From Arachnopeziza araneosa (Eukaryota; Ascomycota; Leotiomycetes; Helotiales; Arachnopezizaceae): DNA of 64,000 nt. A program made the position numbers and the translations under genes. The notes under the pieces were generated by a model. It saw nothing but the letters and a program-made list of their open reading frames with translations. It ran no database searches and was not told the origin of the DNA. Location: positions 1 to 64,000 of the forward strand of contig QYAI01000087.1 in the NCBI GenBank assembly GCA_003988855.1, written 5' to 3'. Of this stretch, positions 1 to 9,608 are shown piece by piece (positions within the stretch are counted from its first letter, which is position 1; the number at the start of each line of letters is the position of its first letter).

Positions 1-1125
1 GCGAAACGTATCTATAACAAACACCCTGAAATCTCGCTTTCTACAATTAAAGGAATTATTCGACGCAGCAAAACACAGACAGATTGTACCTCGAAGCTAC
101 GATCAGGTCGCCCTCACGCTCTTACAGAGAAACAACGCGACCACGTATACGACGTTGTTACTCATTCGAATACTTATATTAAAATGCGAGACCCTCTTCA
201 CGAAGTTAACGATGATTGCAAGAAACGAAGCCTTCAACAGCTTCTACGAGAGATGAACAAGAAGAAATAGATACAGAAGAAACGCCCGCATCTTACGCCT
301 GAACATGCAGAGGCACGACTTTAATAAACCATTAGACATCAAGAAGATACTTTAAACTACTAGATGAAAGTCTCGTGGTCTGACGAGTGTACAGTAGAGA
401 GAGAAGTAGGTGTGAAGCTTGTGTGGACGTTTGTACGCCCTCGAGATCAGATACGTCAACAAGATATACAACCTGTACTTTGTCCTGGCAAGAGTGTTAA
501 GAAGATGCTTTAGGCTGCTTTTGGACACAACAGACGAACAGTTTTAATTCTTCTTGATGGAGATCCGTTAGCTCCTCGTAGAAGTGTAACTTCGTGAGTA
601 ATCCGAGCGTTATATCAGGCTTTTGTGATGAGCAGAATATCACGTGTTACAAATGTCATGCGTAAACGGCACGAGCGAAGTGTGAAGAATAAGGGGCACA
701 TTCAGAGTCTATTCGGACTAGGGCCGGAGAGAAGTCTGCTGTAGATAAGGCACACCTCACTCATGTAGTTTTTCTTTCCTCATATTCTTCTTTTCCTCGT
801 AGCTAGCCTATGGACCGAATATACTCAGACTATCAACGCACTCCTATATACCTCTTGACTAGCCATATTCGTGTTCGTGCCGCTACAGCTTTCTTGCCTG
901 AGATTATAGTTAAGAAGGAGAATTTATGCATGATAGCGCAGGAGTACGCAGAAGCCGTATTGTTGTTGATATTCTACGAGAAATAAGGATTCGTATAATA
1001 ACTTAGCCTTCTTTTTCTCCGGGTTTAAATCCTATTGAGAACTTGTGAGCTTTAATGAAGGCAGAGTTGTATAGGCTACACCCTGAGTTAGAGCATGCTC
1101 CTTGTCACGAGTTAGATCCGGTTGT
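1..1125 (+). mobile_element. Decayed Tc1/mariner transposase, truncated by the window edge
   Basis: Reading frame 1 from the first base gives a helix-turn-helix-like start (KRIYNKHPEISLSTIKGI), then the first catalytic block around WSDECTVERE, then LILLDGDP. After an inserted LTR (624-887) the frame resumes with LPEIIVKKENL, MHDSAGVRRSRIVVD and FSPGLNPIENL*ALMKAEL. These match the D, D and E blocks of Tc1-type transposases, and all three acidic residues are still visible. The frame is broken by TAG, TAA and TGA codons, several of them at positions where the family has Trp. The 5' end lies outside the window and no terminal inverted repeat was located. The element is dead. The family call rests on motif recognition only. 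Confidence 0.85.
624..887 (+). mobile_element. Solo LTR, copy A (264 bp), inside the Tc1 transposase
   Basis: The segment begins TGTGATGAGCAG and ends GCCGCTACA, so it has TG...CA termini. It is flanked by the perfect 5-bp direct repeat GCTTT (619-623 and 888-892), the target duplication expected of LTR retrotransposon integration. A near-identical copy lies at 5781-6048. Removing the LTR and one GCTTT restores the transposase frame (ALYQAF-LPEIIV). No internal retroelement sequence or second LTR is present, so it is a solo LTR left by recombination. It was inserted after the Tc1 element and is therefore younger than it. Confidence 0.93.
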
Positions 1126-1130
1126 CAGGA

Positions 1131-1150
1131 CCTAGGCCTGAGGGCCTAGG
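1131..1150. repeat. Perfect 8-bp inverted repeat with 4-nt loop
   Basis: CCTAGGCC, then TGAG, then GGCCTAGG: a perfect hairpin just downstream of the transposase relic. It could be part of a transposon end, but no partner copy was found. Confidence 0.5.
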
Positions 1151-3339
1151 CAGGAACTGAGGCAGCACCCGAAGCTGACTCCTTTGATGGAAGGGATAAG
1201 GTCAGCAGAGCGATCTTCATAACTATCGACAAGACTATCGATAGAACTATTGATTGACTATTGACAGAGTATTGAAAGAAGACCGTGCGATAGGAACTGT
1301 GTTAGCTGTTCCTCTCGTACGAAGGGTATATGTAGAAAGCTTCGAGCACTTGTTGCTCTTCAGCTTTACCTTCTTGAAATAACAGATTCATCATTCACGT
1401 GTTCTGACCGTGCAATCGTGAACTCTTATACTCCTGATACAGACGCAACACTAGACGCATTAATTCAAGGAGCTCAAGAAGCGTAGCATAATATTGATAA
1501 TAGAATTTTGTATAGATTAGCTATAACAATAAGTAATAGAGTAGAAGCTGTAATTAAGGCAAAAGAGTAGTATACAAAATATTAGAAGTAATATAAGAGC
1601 AGCGATATCAACAAGGCTATTTTGGGGTAGCGTGGTATGGCTTGCCAGGGAGGGGGGGGTCTTGACTTTTTGCACCCTACTGTACGTACGTATCTCACTT
1701 CTAATCTCAAAACTAGTGAGCATTACTTTAGAGCTATCTGGGGAGGTTTTGACATTTGTCCTAGCAAACAAGGACCTGTCATAAAATTGCGGTCAGATCC
1801 ATTTTAAAAGTTACTCATATTCTTATGGCAATCTGTCCTCAATTCTGTTTCATGAATCAACAAGTGCTATGTTTATTGGATCAAGCTAGGATCAACATGC
1901 CAACCAACATAATGAGTGAATATATGGCCCAACGCACCATGACACAGCTCAAGCAGCACTCGAAAAAGAGTCAAACAAACGCACGTGATCTTGTTTCAAG
2001 GATAATTCCTGGGGGAAGATCTTGTTTTAAGTGCCGGAGGGTTCAAGACATCGCATCGGGTACGCCCCACGGAGGAATCCTGTCGTTGGTTGGCTGTTTC
2101 GTCGGACCAGCTGATGTTTCTGCACAATGATGTGTACACTGTGGCTTGCGTTATGACGAGGCCTTCAATCTCTGTCGAAGAATTGGCCCAGCCCACTGAA
2201 CATTCGTCATGAAGCTGTACCTGAATCGTATCGCATTTGGTAATTGGAATATCGACGAACTAAAAACCCGGTTATACTCTATCCAACACTGGTCGGAACC
2301 CGCCAAGTACCGACCATCTTGGTCTGGACGTCTGAGGTACATCGCCATGCCGCAGAAGTTGAAGTAAAAGGAAAGGGGAAGAGGCATAAGCTGAATCTCA
2401 CCGCTCTGACGAGCCTGGGTCGACATCACGCTTCTCTACGTAAACCATGTCGGACCTGTTGCTCGTCAGTCAATCGGTCATTCCACCTCAGCGCGTAGGC
2501 AATTCCCCCATCGAGTAGACGAGTGGACTCGAAGTGTGATGGGAGATAATTTAGGTCTTTGCGTGCCAAGACGGGGGGCAGTGCAAAACAGCCAAGAGTT
2601 GGCACGTCTAAAGAAATTATCGAGACACAACAAATTTCCCCCTCTCGGTTTGGACCTTCTTCCCTCACCAACATTCCAAATCTCTTTGATATCAACAACG
2701 GCATCCAAGAAGTAGCCTGACGACGACGACCCTGATACCGCGCCGCAACACTCCGCCACAAGGCATCCATTCGGGCTTTTCCACGCGACCTGGGAGTTTG
2801 TTCGTCCAGCCACACTTTAGACCTACCTAGGAGGGTCAGGGCGATTTTACGCTGCGACCGAGAGGCTGTGCTGGGCCGATTCCGACGCGCGAAAAAGGAT
2901 TCTAGGCGTCGACGACAATTGCCTCTTCGCATTCGGAACTCCTCTTGGCATTGATTGAAAGCGCTTCTACATATACCAAACCGACAGACGACGTTATTGC
3001 TGTTGCACGACTCATTCCTGCGGTAGCTCATTCCCGACCCAACGCACCGTCGCCCGGGTTGTTACAGCAGCCCAAAGCAGCCCAAAGCACCAAAAGCATC
3101 TTAGCTCAGTAGCCTGAATCTGCCTCGCCTCCTGCCCCGATATCCCCTAACACCCTTCCAATCAACAAATAGCCAACACACTCACACCCCCCATTTCCAG
3201 GGATCTTTTCTTTCTTCCTCTTCTTCTCCCCCAACCACCATCATGGGGTTCAACATGCGTCAGTAAAATCTTTGCGCATCGCAGATGGCCCTCTGGGAAT
3301 CTGCCCTTGTTGTCCTAATATTTTAATCATTTACTTACC
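1151..3339. other. No supportable gene; includes upstream region of the exchanger gene
   Basis: Several overlapping open frames occur here (for example 1825-2130 on plus and 2426-3031 on minus), but none shows a recognisable domain, splice structure or start context. A GGGGGGG run lies near 1653. From about 3120 the sequence becomes pyrimidine-rich and runs into the 5' leader of the Ca2+/H+ exchanger. An ATG in strong context at 3243 (ACCATCATGG) precedes possible splice sites, so that gene may have a small upstream exon. Confidence 0.5.
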
Positions 3340-5187
3340 ATGTCGGGTTTAGATAGCATCAAGCGCCAGGCGCGAAAGGAGGCCTGGTATGGCGACTCCT
3401 ACAATCCATTCAAGAAGAACATGCGGTCGAATACTTGGTCCGGACAGAACCCTAAAGACATCGAGGCAAACCCGAGAGAGAGACGACAACCGACTGGCGA
3501 GCCATTATCGGTGTCGCTGACCGAACCTCCCTACCATTCTGATCTCCAAGAGAATACTGCAGAGTCACCACGCCCTTCATCGAAAGAAAATGAAATGCGC
3601 ATGACAAGTGCAAGGACGACGACAAACTCACGGGGTGAGAAGGTCAGGGGAGCATCGAGTGAGGAGACTGGCGAGACTGCGGTCGAGCGGCCTACTCCAC
3701 AGGAAAAAGGCAAGCTTCGGAATCGACTCAACCCTTTTAAACGCGATAAAATCGACGAGGATGATGATCAACCAAAGAAGCGCCCGTGGTATAAAGGCAA
3801 GGTGCTTAAACACAAACCATACACTCTCAGGAATCAACTGGAGGCTACAATCTTCAATTCCTGGATCAACATCCTATTATTGGCTGCTCCAGTGGGCATT
3901 GCGATAAATTATGCTGGTGTCAGCGGCACCATCGTCTTCGTCGTCAACTTCATCGCCATTATACCTTTAGCGGCAATGCTAAGTTTCGCAACCGAAGAAA
4001 TCGCTCTACATGTTGGTGAAAGTTTAGGCGGTCTTCTCAATGCCTCCTTTGGGTATGCTCTCCCTTATCTTGTGTGGGACACGCGCTAACTTATGACAGT
4101 AACGCTGTCGAATTGATCGTTGCTATAATCGCCCTGGCCAAAGATGAGATCACCGTTGTTCAAACATCCCTTGTTGGCTCGATTTTATCCAACCTTCTCC
4201 TCGTTATGGGAATGTGCTTCTTCTTCGGAGGTTTACGCCGAACAGAACAGCACTTCAACGAAACTGTAGCACAAACAGCGGCTTCACTGCTCGCTTTGGC
4301 AGTTGGTGCTCTGATTATCCCAACTTGCTTCGATCTGTTTACCAACAACGCAACCACACCACAATCTCACATCGCATCTCTTTCTCGAGGAACAGCTGTC
4401 ATTCTTCTGGTCGTCTATATCTCCTTCTTATACTTTCAGCTTAGCACGCATAAGGATAAGTTTAATGTTGAGTCCAAAAAGGTGGCTATACGACCACGGA
4501 AACATGCAGTCCCAGAAGGCGCTCTTGCCAAGGGGCTTGCAGTGGTTGGAGGAATGGGAGCTGGTGCTGGACGACCACAGGTAGAAGACAGGCCACCAAA
4601 TGACGAACTCCTCAACCGAAATGCATATGAAGAAAACGCCGAGGATGAAGAGCCTGAGGAGCCTCAACTTCACATTGCAGTTGCGTGGGCTACTCTTGCT
4701 GGTGCCACGGCCATCATTGGTCTCTGCGCTGAGTTTATGGTGGACGGTATTTCTTCCATCACACAACATGGCGTTTCTGTTGAATTTGTCGGTCTTATCC
4801 TGCTTCCCATTGTCGGAAATGCTGCCGAACATGCTACTGCCGTCACCGTTGCCTGCAAAGACAAGATGGACTTGGCTATTGGCGTGGCGGTTGGCTCTAG
4901 CATGCAGATCGCTCTTGGTGTCATTCCTTTGAGTGTCGTAATTGGCTGGATCATGGGCAGAGATGATATGACTCTTGATTTTGACGGATTTCAAGTTGTT
5001 CTACTCTTCGTTGCTGTCTTGCTTGTTAATTATCTAATTGGCGATGGCAAGAGTAACTATTTGGAGGGTCTAATGCTGCAATGCCTTTATCTGTAAGTGC
5101 TGCATTCTTGTGTTTTATGTTTTGCTGACTGGGCCCAGGATAATTGCTGTGTGCGCCTGGTTCTACCCAATTACGGATGCTGTTTAA
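3340..5187 (+). CDS. VCX1: Ca2+/H+ exchanger of the CAX family (vacuolar VCX1-like)
   Basis: Exons 3340-4052, 4100-5092 and 5139-5187 encode 584 aa; introns are 47 and 46 bp with GT-AG ends. Known family role: proton-driven Ca2+ uptake into the vacuole, lowering cytosolic Ca2+ after signals. Both signature alpha repeats are visible. The first, across the first splice junction, is GESLGGLLNASFGNAVELIV; the second contains LPIVGNAAEHATAVTVACKD followed by MDLAIGVAVGSSMQIALGV. The first ~170 residues form a charged, low-complexity cytosolic tail, and an acidic loop (NAEDEEPEEP) separates the two membrane halves, as is usual in this family. The last exon adds only IIAVCAWFYPITDAV and the stop codon. 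The start at 3340 is the first ATG of the long frame; an upstream exon starting at 3243 cannot be excluded. The gene appears intact. Confidence 0.93.
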
Positions 5188-5310
5188 CTGCAATCTAATA
5201 TAAGAAAAAGCGTTGATATTGATGGGTATCGAAATTGAGATAGATTTCTCACTCCCTGTTGCGCCTGGTTCTACCCGGTAACCAACGCTGTTAAGCGAAT
5301 TCCAATAGGC
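5152..5310 (+). repeat. Diverged duplication of the exchanger's terminal exon
   Basis: The 17-bp string TGCGCCTGGTTCTACCC occurs at 5152-5168 in the last coding exon and again at 5260-5276, 108 bp downstream. The similarity continues with changes (ATTACGGATGCTGTTTAA against GGTAACCAACGCTGTTAAG). The second copy, read in the matching frame, gives CAWFYPVTNAVKR, close to the native CAWFYPITDAV. It is either a fossil tandem duplication of the last exon or an alternative 3' end. Confidence 0.7.
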
Positions 5311-5780
5311 TTGGTTTAGCGAGCCCCTAGCCAGAGGGTTATTCTGGAACTCCCTCAACTCACTTTGGTTTTCAACAACAAATAACCACTTATACCGAGT
5401 CACCTACCTCGATCTCATTTGTATCATATTCTCATACCCTACCCACCTGTATTTATGTTATTGTAATGTCTGGCTTCTTTCAGATCGGTCGGTGGGCTGA
5501 GTACCTTAGACTCAAATTAGTTTGGCGTTTGGTGGCTTTAGTGATCAAAGGGATTTAAATTGTGTTGAGCTCTCAAATGATAGTAACTATTCGCTATTTG
5601 AGTGGATGAAGTGGGGCTGATCCACCTTGGGAGGAGCGCACAAATGGATAGAAAAGCAAAGGATTTTCATACAAAATAAACCTACGATTAGATCTCATGG
5701 TGTGGATAGACCTGTGAATTTTCGAACCGAGGACAAATATCTCTCAATGTATCCGCTAAATGCGTTTCTTTTGCAATAGG
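5311..5780. other. Intergenic, nothing recognised
   Basis: AT-rich, no open frame of note, no repeats recognised. It ends at the ATAGG target duplication of the solo LTR. Confidence 0.6.
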
Positions 5781-6048
5781 TGTGATGAGCAGAATATCAC
5801 GTGTTACAAATGTCCTGCGTAGAGGACCTCATTACCAAAGTGTGGAGAATAAGGGGCACATTCAGAGTCTATTCGGACTAGGGCCGGAGAGAAGTCTGCT
5901 GTAGATAAGGCACACCTCACTCATGTACTTTTTCTTTCCTCATATTCTTCTTTTCCTTCGTAGCTAGCCTATGAACCGAATATACTCAGACTATCAACGC
6001 ACTCCTATATGCCTCTTGACTAGCCATATTCGTGTTCGTGCCGTTACA
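5781..6048 (+). mobile_element. Solo LTR, copy B (268 bp)
   Basis: Begins TGTGATGAGCAG and ends GCCGTTACA, flanked by the perfect 5-bp direct repeat ATAGG (5776-5780 and 6049-6053). It is nearly identical to the LTR at 624-887, apart from an indel-bearing patch about 40-60 bp from the 5' end. The different target duplications show two independent insertions of one family. No internal retrotransposon region is present. Confidence 0.93.
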
Positions 6049-6079
6049 ATAGGGGGGGTGAAGTGTTCAAGCACCTCTA

Positions 6080-6490
6080 TTGTCGTTTCGGAACATTGAC
6101 TTTCAAACCAAAACCAAGTGCGCCTTATTGTCGTTTCGGAACTTTGACTTTTAAACTTTAATAAAGTATTCTTGTGTATGCATTTGTTGTCATTTCAGAA
6201 CATTGATTGTTAAATTAAAACCAAGTACACTTTTATTGTCATTTTAGAAGTTTGACTTTCAAGCTACAACTAGAGTACTTATTGTCGTTTTAGAACTTTG
6301 TCTTTTAAACTATAACTAAAGTAGTCTTGCACATAATTTTGTTGTCGTTTTGGAACTTTGACTTTTAAGCTACAATTAAGTTTACTTTTGTTGTCGTTTT
6401 AGAGCTTCGACTTTCAAACTATTGTTAAGTACACTTTTATTGTCGTCTTGGAACTTTGACTTTCAAACTACATGGGAAGTGCTATTGTAC
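6080..6490 (+). repeat. Minisatellite, eight diverged 46-60 bp units
   Basis: Units start at about 6080, 6127, 6187, 6236, 6282, 6342, 6391 and 6440. Each carries the core TTGTCGTTTYGGAACTTTGA, then CTTTYAAACTA, then a variable tail ending near AAGTRCACTTTT. Further single copies of the same unit lie at 7508, 7567, 7632 and about 9558, so the family spreads over 3.5 kb upstream of the SNF2 gene. Confidence 0.88.
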
Positions 6491-6755
6491 ATTTTAATTG
6501 AATTTATGCGACCTTAGTGTCAGCTAGGTACATAAAAGGCTGGCTCGTACCAGAAACCCCCAGTAGTAGTAATGTTTATTCCAGAGAAAGAGAGAAAAAA
6601 CTCGCTTTAATTTATACGGATTTAGATTGTTAATAAGTCCGTGCTCCTGCTAGTTCGACAGCCCCTGATAGACCTGCTACCTGCCCGCTCTCATTAGCAA
6701 GAGTATCGCAATTTAAGTCGCTATCTAAGGTACCGCTTGAGTTACAGCCTGAGCT

Positions 6756-6793
<38 letters not shown>

Positions 6794-7023
6794 TTCCTTT
6801 TCCGTATTCTTCACCGAGCTCTGGTAACAGCACCGACGTCGCTTTCTTCGACCAGTCCGATGTCTTTCCTATGCCACTGGGTTGCTCCCGAATCAGACTT
6901 GGGAACTGAGTGACGCAACCTTGCTTAGATATACCGTGGCCAGCGAAGCATCACTCGATCGAGTCCAGGTACAAGCGGGGCTGCCGTTTTGAGTGAATAG
7001 ACGCAACCACTCCCACTCACATC
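6491..7023. other. Intergenic with a (ATC)12 microsatellite
   Basis: A perfect 36-bp (ATC)12 tract lies at 6756-6791. Read on the minus strand it produces a run of twelve Asp in a short open frame (6630-6833) that I do not accept as a gene. The rest shows no recognised feature. Confidence 0.55.
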
Positions 7024-7030
7024 TATAAAA
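7024..7030 (+). promoter_or_regulatory. TATA box of the short gene at 7287
   Basis: TATAAAA is followed by about 150 bp of strongly pyrimidine-rich leader. A GTAAGT donor at 7221 and a CTCAG acceptor near 7275 suggest a 5'-UTR intron before the ATG at 7287. This is a typical fungal promoter and leader arrangement. Confidence 0.55.
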
Positions 7031-7286
7031 TCAGCAGCTCCTTCCAACTCTCAACCTCCCACCTTCAATCTTCAACCTCTCAGCTTCAACCTACAACTTT
7101 CCGTCCCCCACCTCCAACTCTCTCCTTCAAGCTTATCCCTCCAGCAGCTCGCAAAGTCTCGCGGGGCTATAGATACACTCTTTATAGACTGAAGTAACAT
7201 CCAACGGCAAGGGTGAATCAGTAAGTCAACCCCGCTCTCTCTCTAAATCTGTTGTGGCGATTCTGACTGTCTCAGTCAGCAGCAGC

Positions 7287-7580
7287 ATGGCGGACTTGGG
7301 TGACGACTTCAACTCGTCAGATATCGAGTTTCAACCATCAGTCATCAAAGGGAAAAAGGTCCGCGGTCGTGAAAGCATTCAGGCTATTATTGATAATGCA
7401 TACGAAGACCGCATCTCTTCCAAGAAGACCGTCAAAACGTTGGAGCTTGGCCGCGGAGCTCCAGGCACGAGTGTTGTTTCGGAACCGCAACTTTCGAAAG
7501 TACACTTTTGCTGTCGTTTCAGAACTTTAACTTTTAAACTACAATTAGAGTGCTATTATATACTTTTGTTGTCATTTTAG
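7287..7580 (+). CDS. Short hypothetical gene whose 3' part runs into minisatellite (probably truncated)
   Basis: The ATG follows a TATA box, a pyrimidine-rich leader and a plausible 5'-UTR intron, so expression is likely. The first ~70 residues (MADLGDDFNSSDIEFQPS to GAPGTSVVSEPQLSK) look like real coding sequence, with a hydrophilic acidic then basic composition. At about 7500 the frame enters a copy of the 48-bp minisatellite, and the last ~25 residues, up to the stop at 7578-7580, come from repeat DNA. I recognise no domain. The simplest reading is a gene whose downstream part was replaced by the repeat. Alternatively, later exons are hidden and the repeat lies in an intron. Confidence 0.45.
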   Translation: MADLGDDFNSSDIEFQPSVIKGKKVRGRESIQAIIDNAYEDRISSKKTVKTLELGRGAPGTSVVSEPQLSKVHFCCRFRTLTFKLQLECYYILLLSF

Positions 7581-7665
7581 AACTTTGACTTTCGAACTAT
7601 AACAAAAGTGCTCGTGTTTAAGTACACCTTCATTGTCGTTTCGGACCTTCACCTTTCAATGTTAA
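7500..7665 (+). repeat. Three further copies of the 48-bp minisatellite unit
   Basis: Copies at about 7508, 7567 and 7632 carry the same TTGTCRTTTYRGAACTTTGA core as the array at 6080-6490. They overlap the end of the short open frame at 7287. A partial unit (GTGCTATTGTACATT) recurs near 7833, matching the end of the first array near 6480. Confidence 0.8.
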
Positions 7666-7687
7666 GAACAACTTCTTGGTTAAATTT

Positions 7688-7718
7688 TAAGAAATTCACG
7701 TGTGATTGTCGATTTGAC
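7688..7718 (-). repeat. Dispersed repeat, reverse-oriented copy
   Basis: AAGAAATTCACGTGTGATTG followed by TCGATTTGAC is the reverse complement, with few changes, of segments at 18270-18300 and 18451-18480. It is a short interspersed repeat shared between two loci 10.5 kb apart. Confidence 0.6.
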
Positions 7719-8526
7719 ATTTGCTTGATGTGTAAGAAATTAAGCGTGATTTTTGCACAATAAAATCCGTTTCTGACGTCCTAAGGGGAATCTTGGAACT
7801 AAATTTCCCAATGTATCAAAACTACAACTAAAGTGCTATTGTACATTCTAGGGTTAGGTAATTAACCCGAATCTCGATTGACTAGCTTTGTAGGGATATT
7901 CCTCTGTCCTTACCTCTTGGATAGCCATGGCTCTACTTACCGTAGTCTTTGTCGTAGGTAGATAACTTGATACCCTCGTAGGGCAGATCCTCCGAGAAAC
8001 ATTGGGTTAAGATATCTATTTGTGAAGCCTTATCAGATTCTTGCGAACTCTGATTCTTGCTACAAATTCTCTTTTACGAGGGCATTTTCCTTTCGAAACG
8101 TTGGTTCAGGAGAACAATCCTATCGTGTCAGCACCTCTTCAAACCCATCACTTATAGCCCGTACTTTTACAAACACGCGGTCATCTTAAACCGAGTTTGG
8201 AATCTCAATTTTCTGTTGTTTGGAATCGATATCGACTTTGAACTAGCATTTCTGCATCCAAAAAAACTTCGCAAGGTCGTTTTTTTCCAGCATTGTCTTC
8301 TTTGAAACGGTTGTTCACATCAGCCATCTCACTTACTTTCATGAATTCGACTTTGCAGGAATTTTTCATCTAGTGTGTTTCTTGCGTCCGATCTATGTAG
8401 GCGTTCCATGGTACGTAGTCAGTTTCGTCTTTCACCCTTTGTATCTTGCGATGATTGTTCGTCCTGCAAGTCTCTTTGCATTTGCCATCTTCAAGTTTTA
8501 ATTGTTCGTCGCTAGTTACGACTTTC

Positions 8527-9025
8527 ACTGCATATTCTTCCTCGCGTTTCCGACTTATACTGTTCCTCGCGTTTTCGACTACATAATGCTTCTCGCGTTT
8601 CCGACTGCATATCATACTTCCTGTTTCTGACTGCATATCACACTTCTCGTTTCTGACTGCATATCACACTTCTCGTTTCCAACTACATATCACACTTCTC
8701 GTTTCCAACTACATATCACACTTCTCGTTTCCAACTACATATCACACTTCCCGTTTCCGAGTACAAATTCTTCCTCGCGTTTCCCACTCATACTATTCCT
8801 CGCGTTTCCGACTACATATCGTTCCTCGCATTTCCGAATGCATATCATATTTCCTGTTTCCGGTCACATATCACACTTCGCGTTTCCGACCACACATTCT
8901 TCCTCGCGTTTCCGGCTACATAATCTTCCTCGCATTTCCGGCTGCACAATCTTCCTCGCGTTTCCGAGCACATACTATCCTAGCGTTTCCAACTACATAC
9001 TACTCCTCCCATTTCCGTCTGATTT
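8527..9025 (+). repeat. 26-bp minisatellite, about 19 units
   Basis: The unit is CACTTCTCGTTTCCAACTAC plus ATATCA. Central copies (about 8641-8750) are nearly identical; outer copies diverge, alternating between TTCCTCGCGTTTCCGACTAC and CACTTCTCGTTTCTGACTGC types. The unit length is not a multiple of three, so the open frames crossing it are not conserved coding sequence. There are no spacers, so this is not CRISPR-like. Confidence 0.9.
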
Positions 9026-9608
9026 TTTCTCTTGCACTAACTTTTTCCCTCCTACTATTGTTCATAGCTTACGTCAACTCTCACTTGAACACTTGTGCAT
9101 CTCATACAAATACCCTGCTCAGTACACTCACATTCAGACGAGTTACATTCATCTTCATCTTTGATTCTTATCTTTGCCTAGCAACCTACCGCATTCCCTT
9201 TAAAACTTGTAAGTTCAACACAACTTCTTTAGACTACCTCACGTTTATCCTTCCATATGCCTGTCCATCGGGGATTACATTCAGCTCCTTTCACTGTTAA
9301 TATCTTTTGACTTCCTTCGTCCCCTTCACCCTTTGCTCTTACTATTACACAACCTCTTGCACTTGTCCTCATCAATCATTGTGCTTCACCCAAATACCTT
9401 CCTTCAATATATCAATCTCCAGCGTCTCACCCTTCAGTCTTCTACACTTATCCGTCCGAACACCCTCTTATCTTTTTCGTCTAACCTCCCCCTTCAGTTA
9501 CACCAACTCCGCTAGTTCGTCCTAACTATCTTCTACATCTATCCCTTCTTCAATACTTTTATTGTCGACTTTGAAGTTTGACAATTGGTTGATATTTGAT
9601 AGAGCACA
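9026..9608. other. Pyrimidine-rich spacer upstream of the SNF2 gene
   Basis: A long C+T-rich stretch with open plus-strand frames that reflect composition only. A last single unit of the 48-bp minisatellite (TTATTGTCGACTTTGAAGTT) sits at about 9558, immediately before the SNF2 start codon. Confidence 0.6.

Noticed and set aside
2426..3031. Minus-strand open frame of 201 codons
   Set aside because: No domain, no splice support, irregular composition, and it overlaps a second minus frame of 111 codons; likely chance.
624..6048. The two LTR copies as ends of one 5.4-kb retrotransposon
   Set aside because: Each copy has its own distinct target duplication, and an intact exchanger gene, not retroelement coding sequence, lies between them.
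6630..6833. Minus-strand frame with a run of twelve Asp
   Set aside because: The run is the (ATC)12 microsatellite and the rest shows no protein-like conservation.
8527..9025. Tandem 26-bp units as a CRISPR array
   Set aside because: Units are directly adjacent without unique spacers and the sequence is eukaryotic.
8838..9525. Plus-strand open frames of 60-108 codons
   Set aside because: They derive from the 26-bp minisatellite and the pyrimidine-rich tract beyond it.
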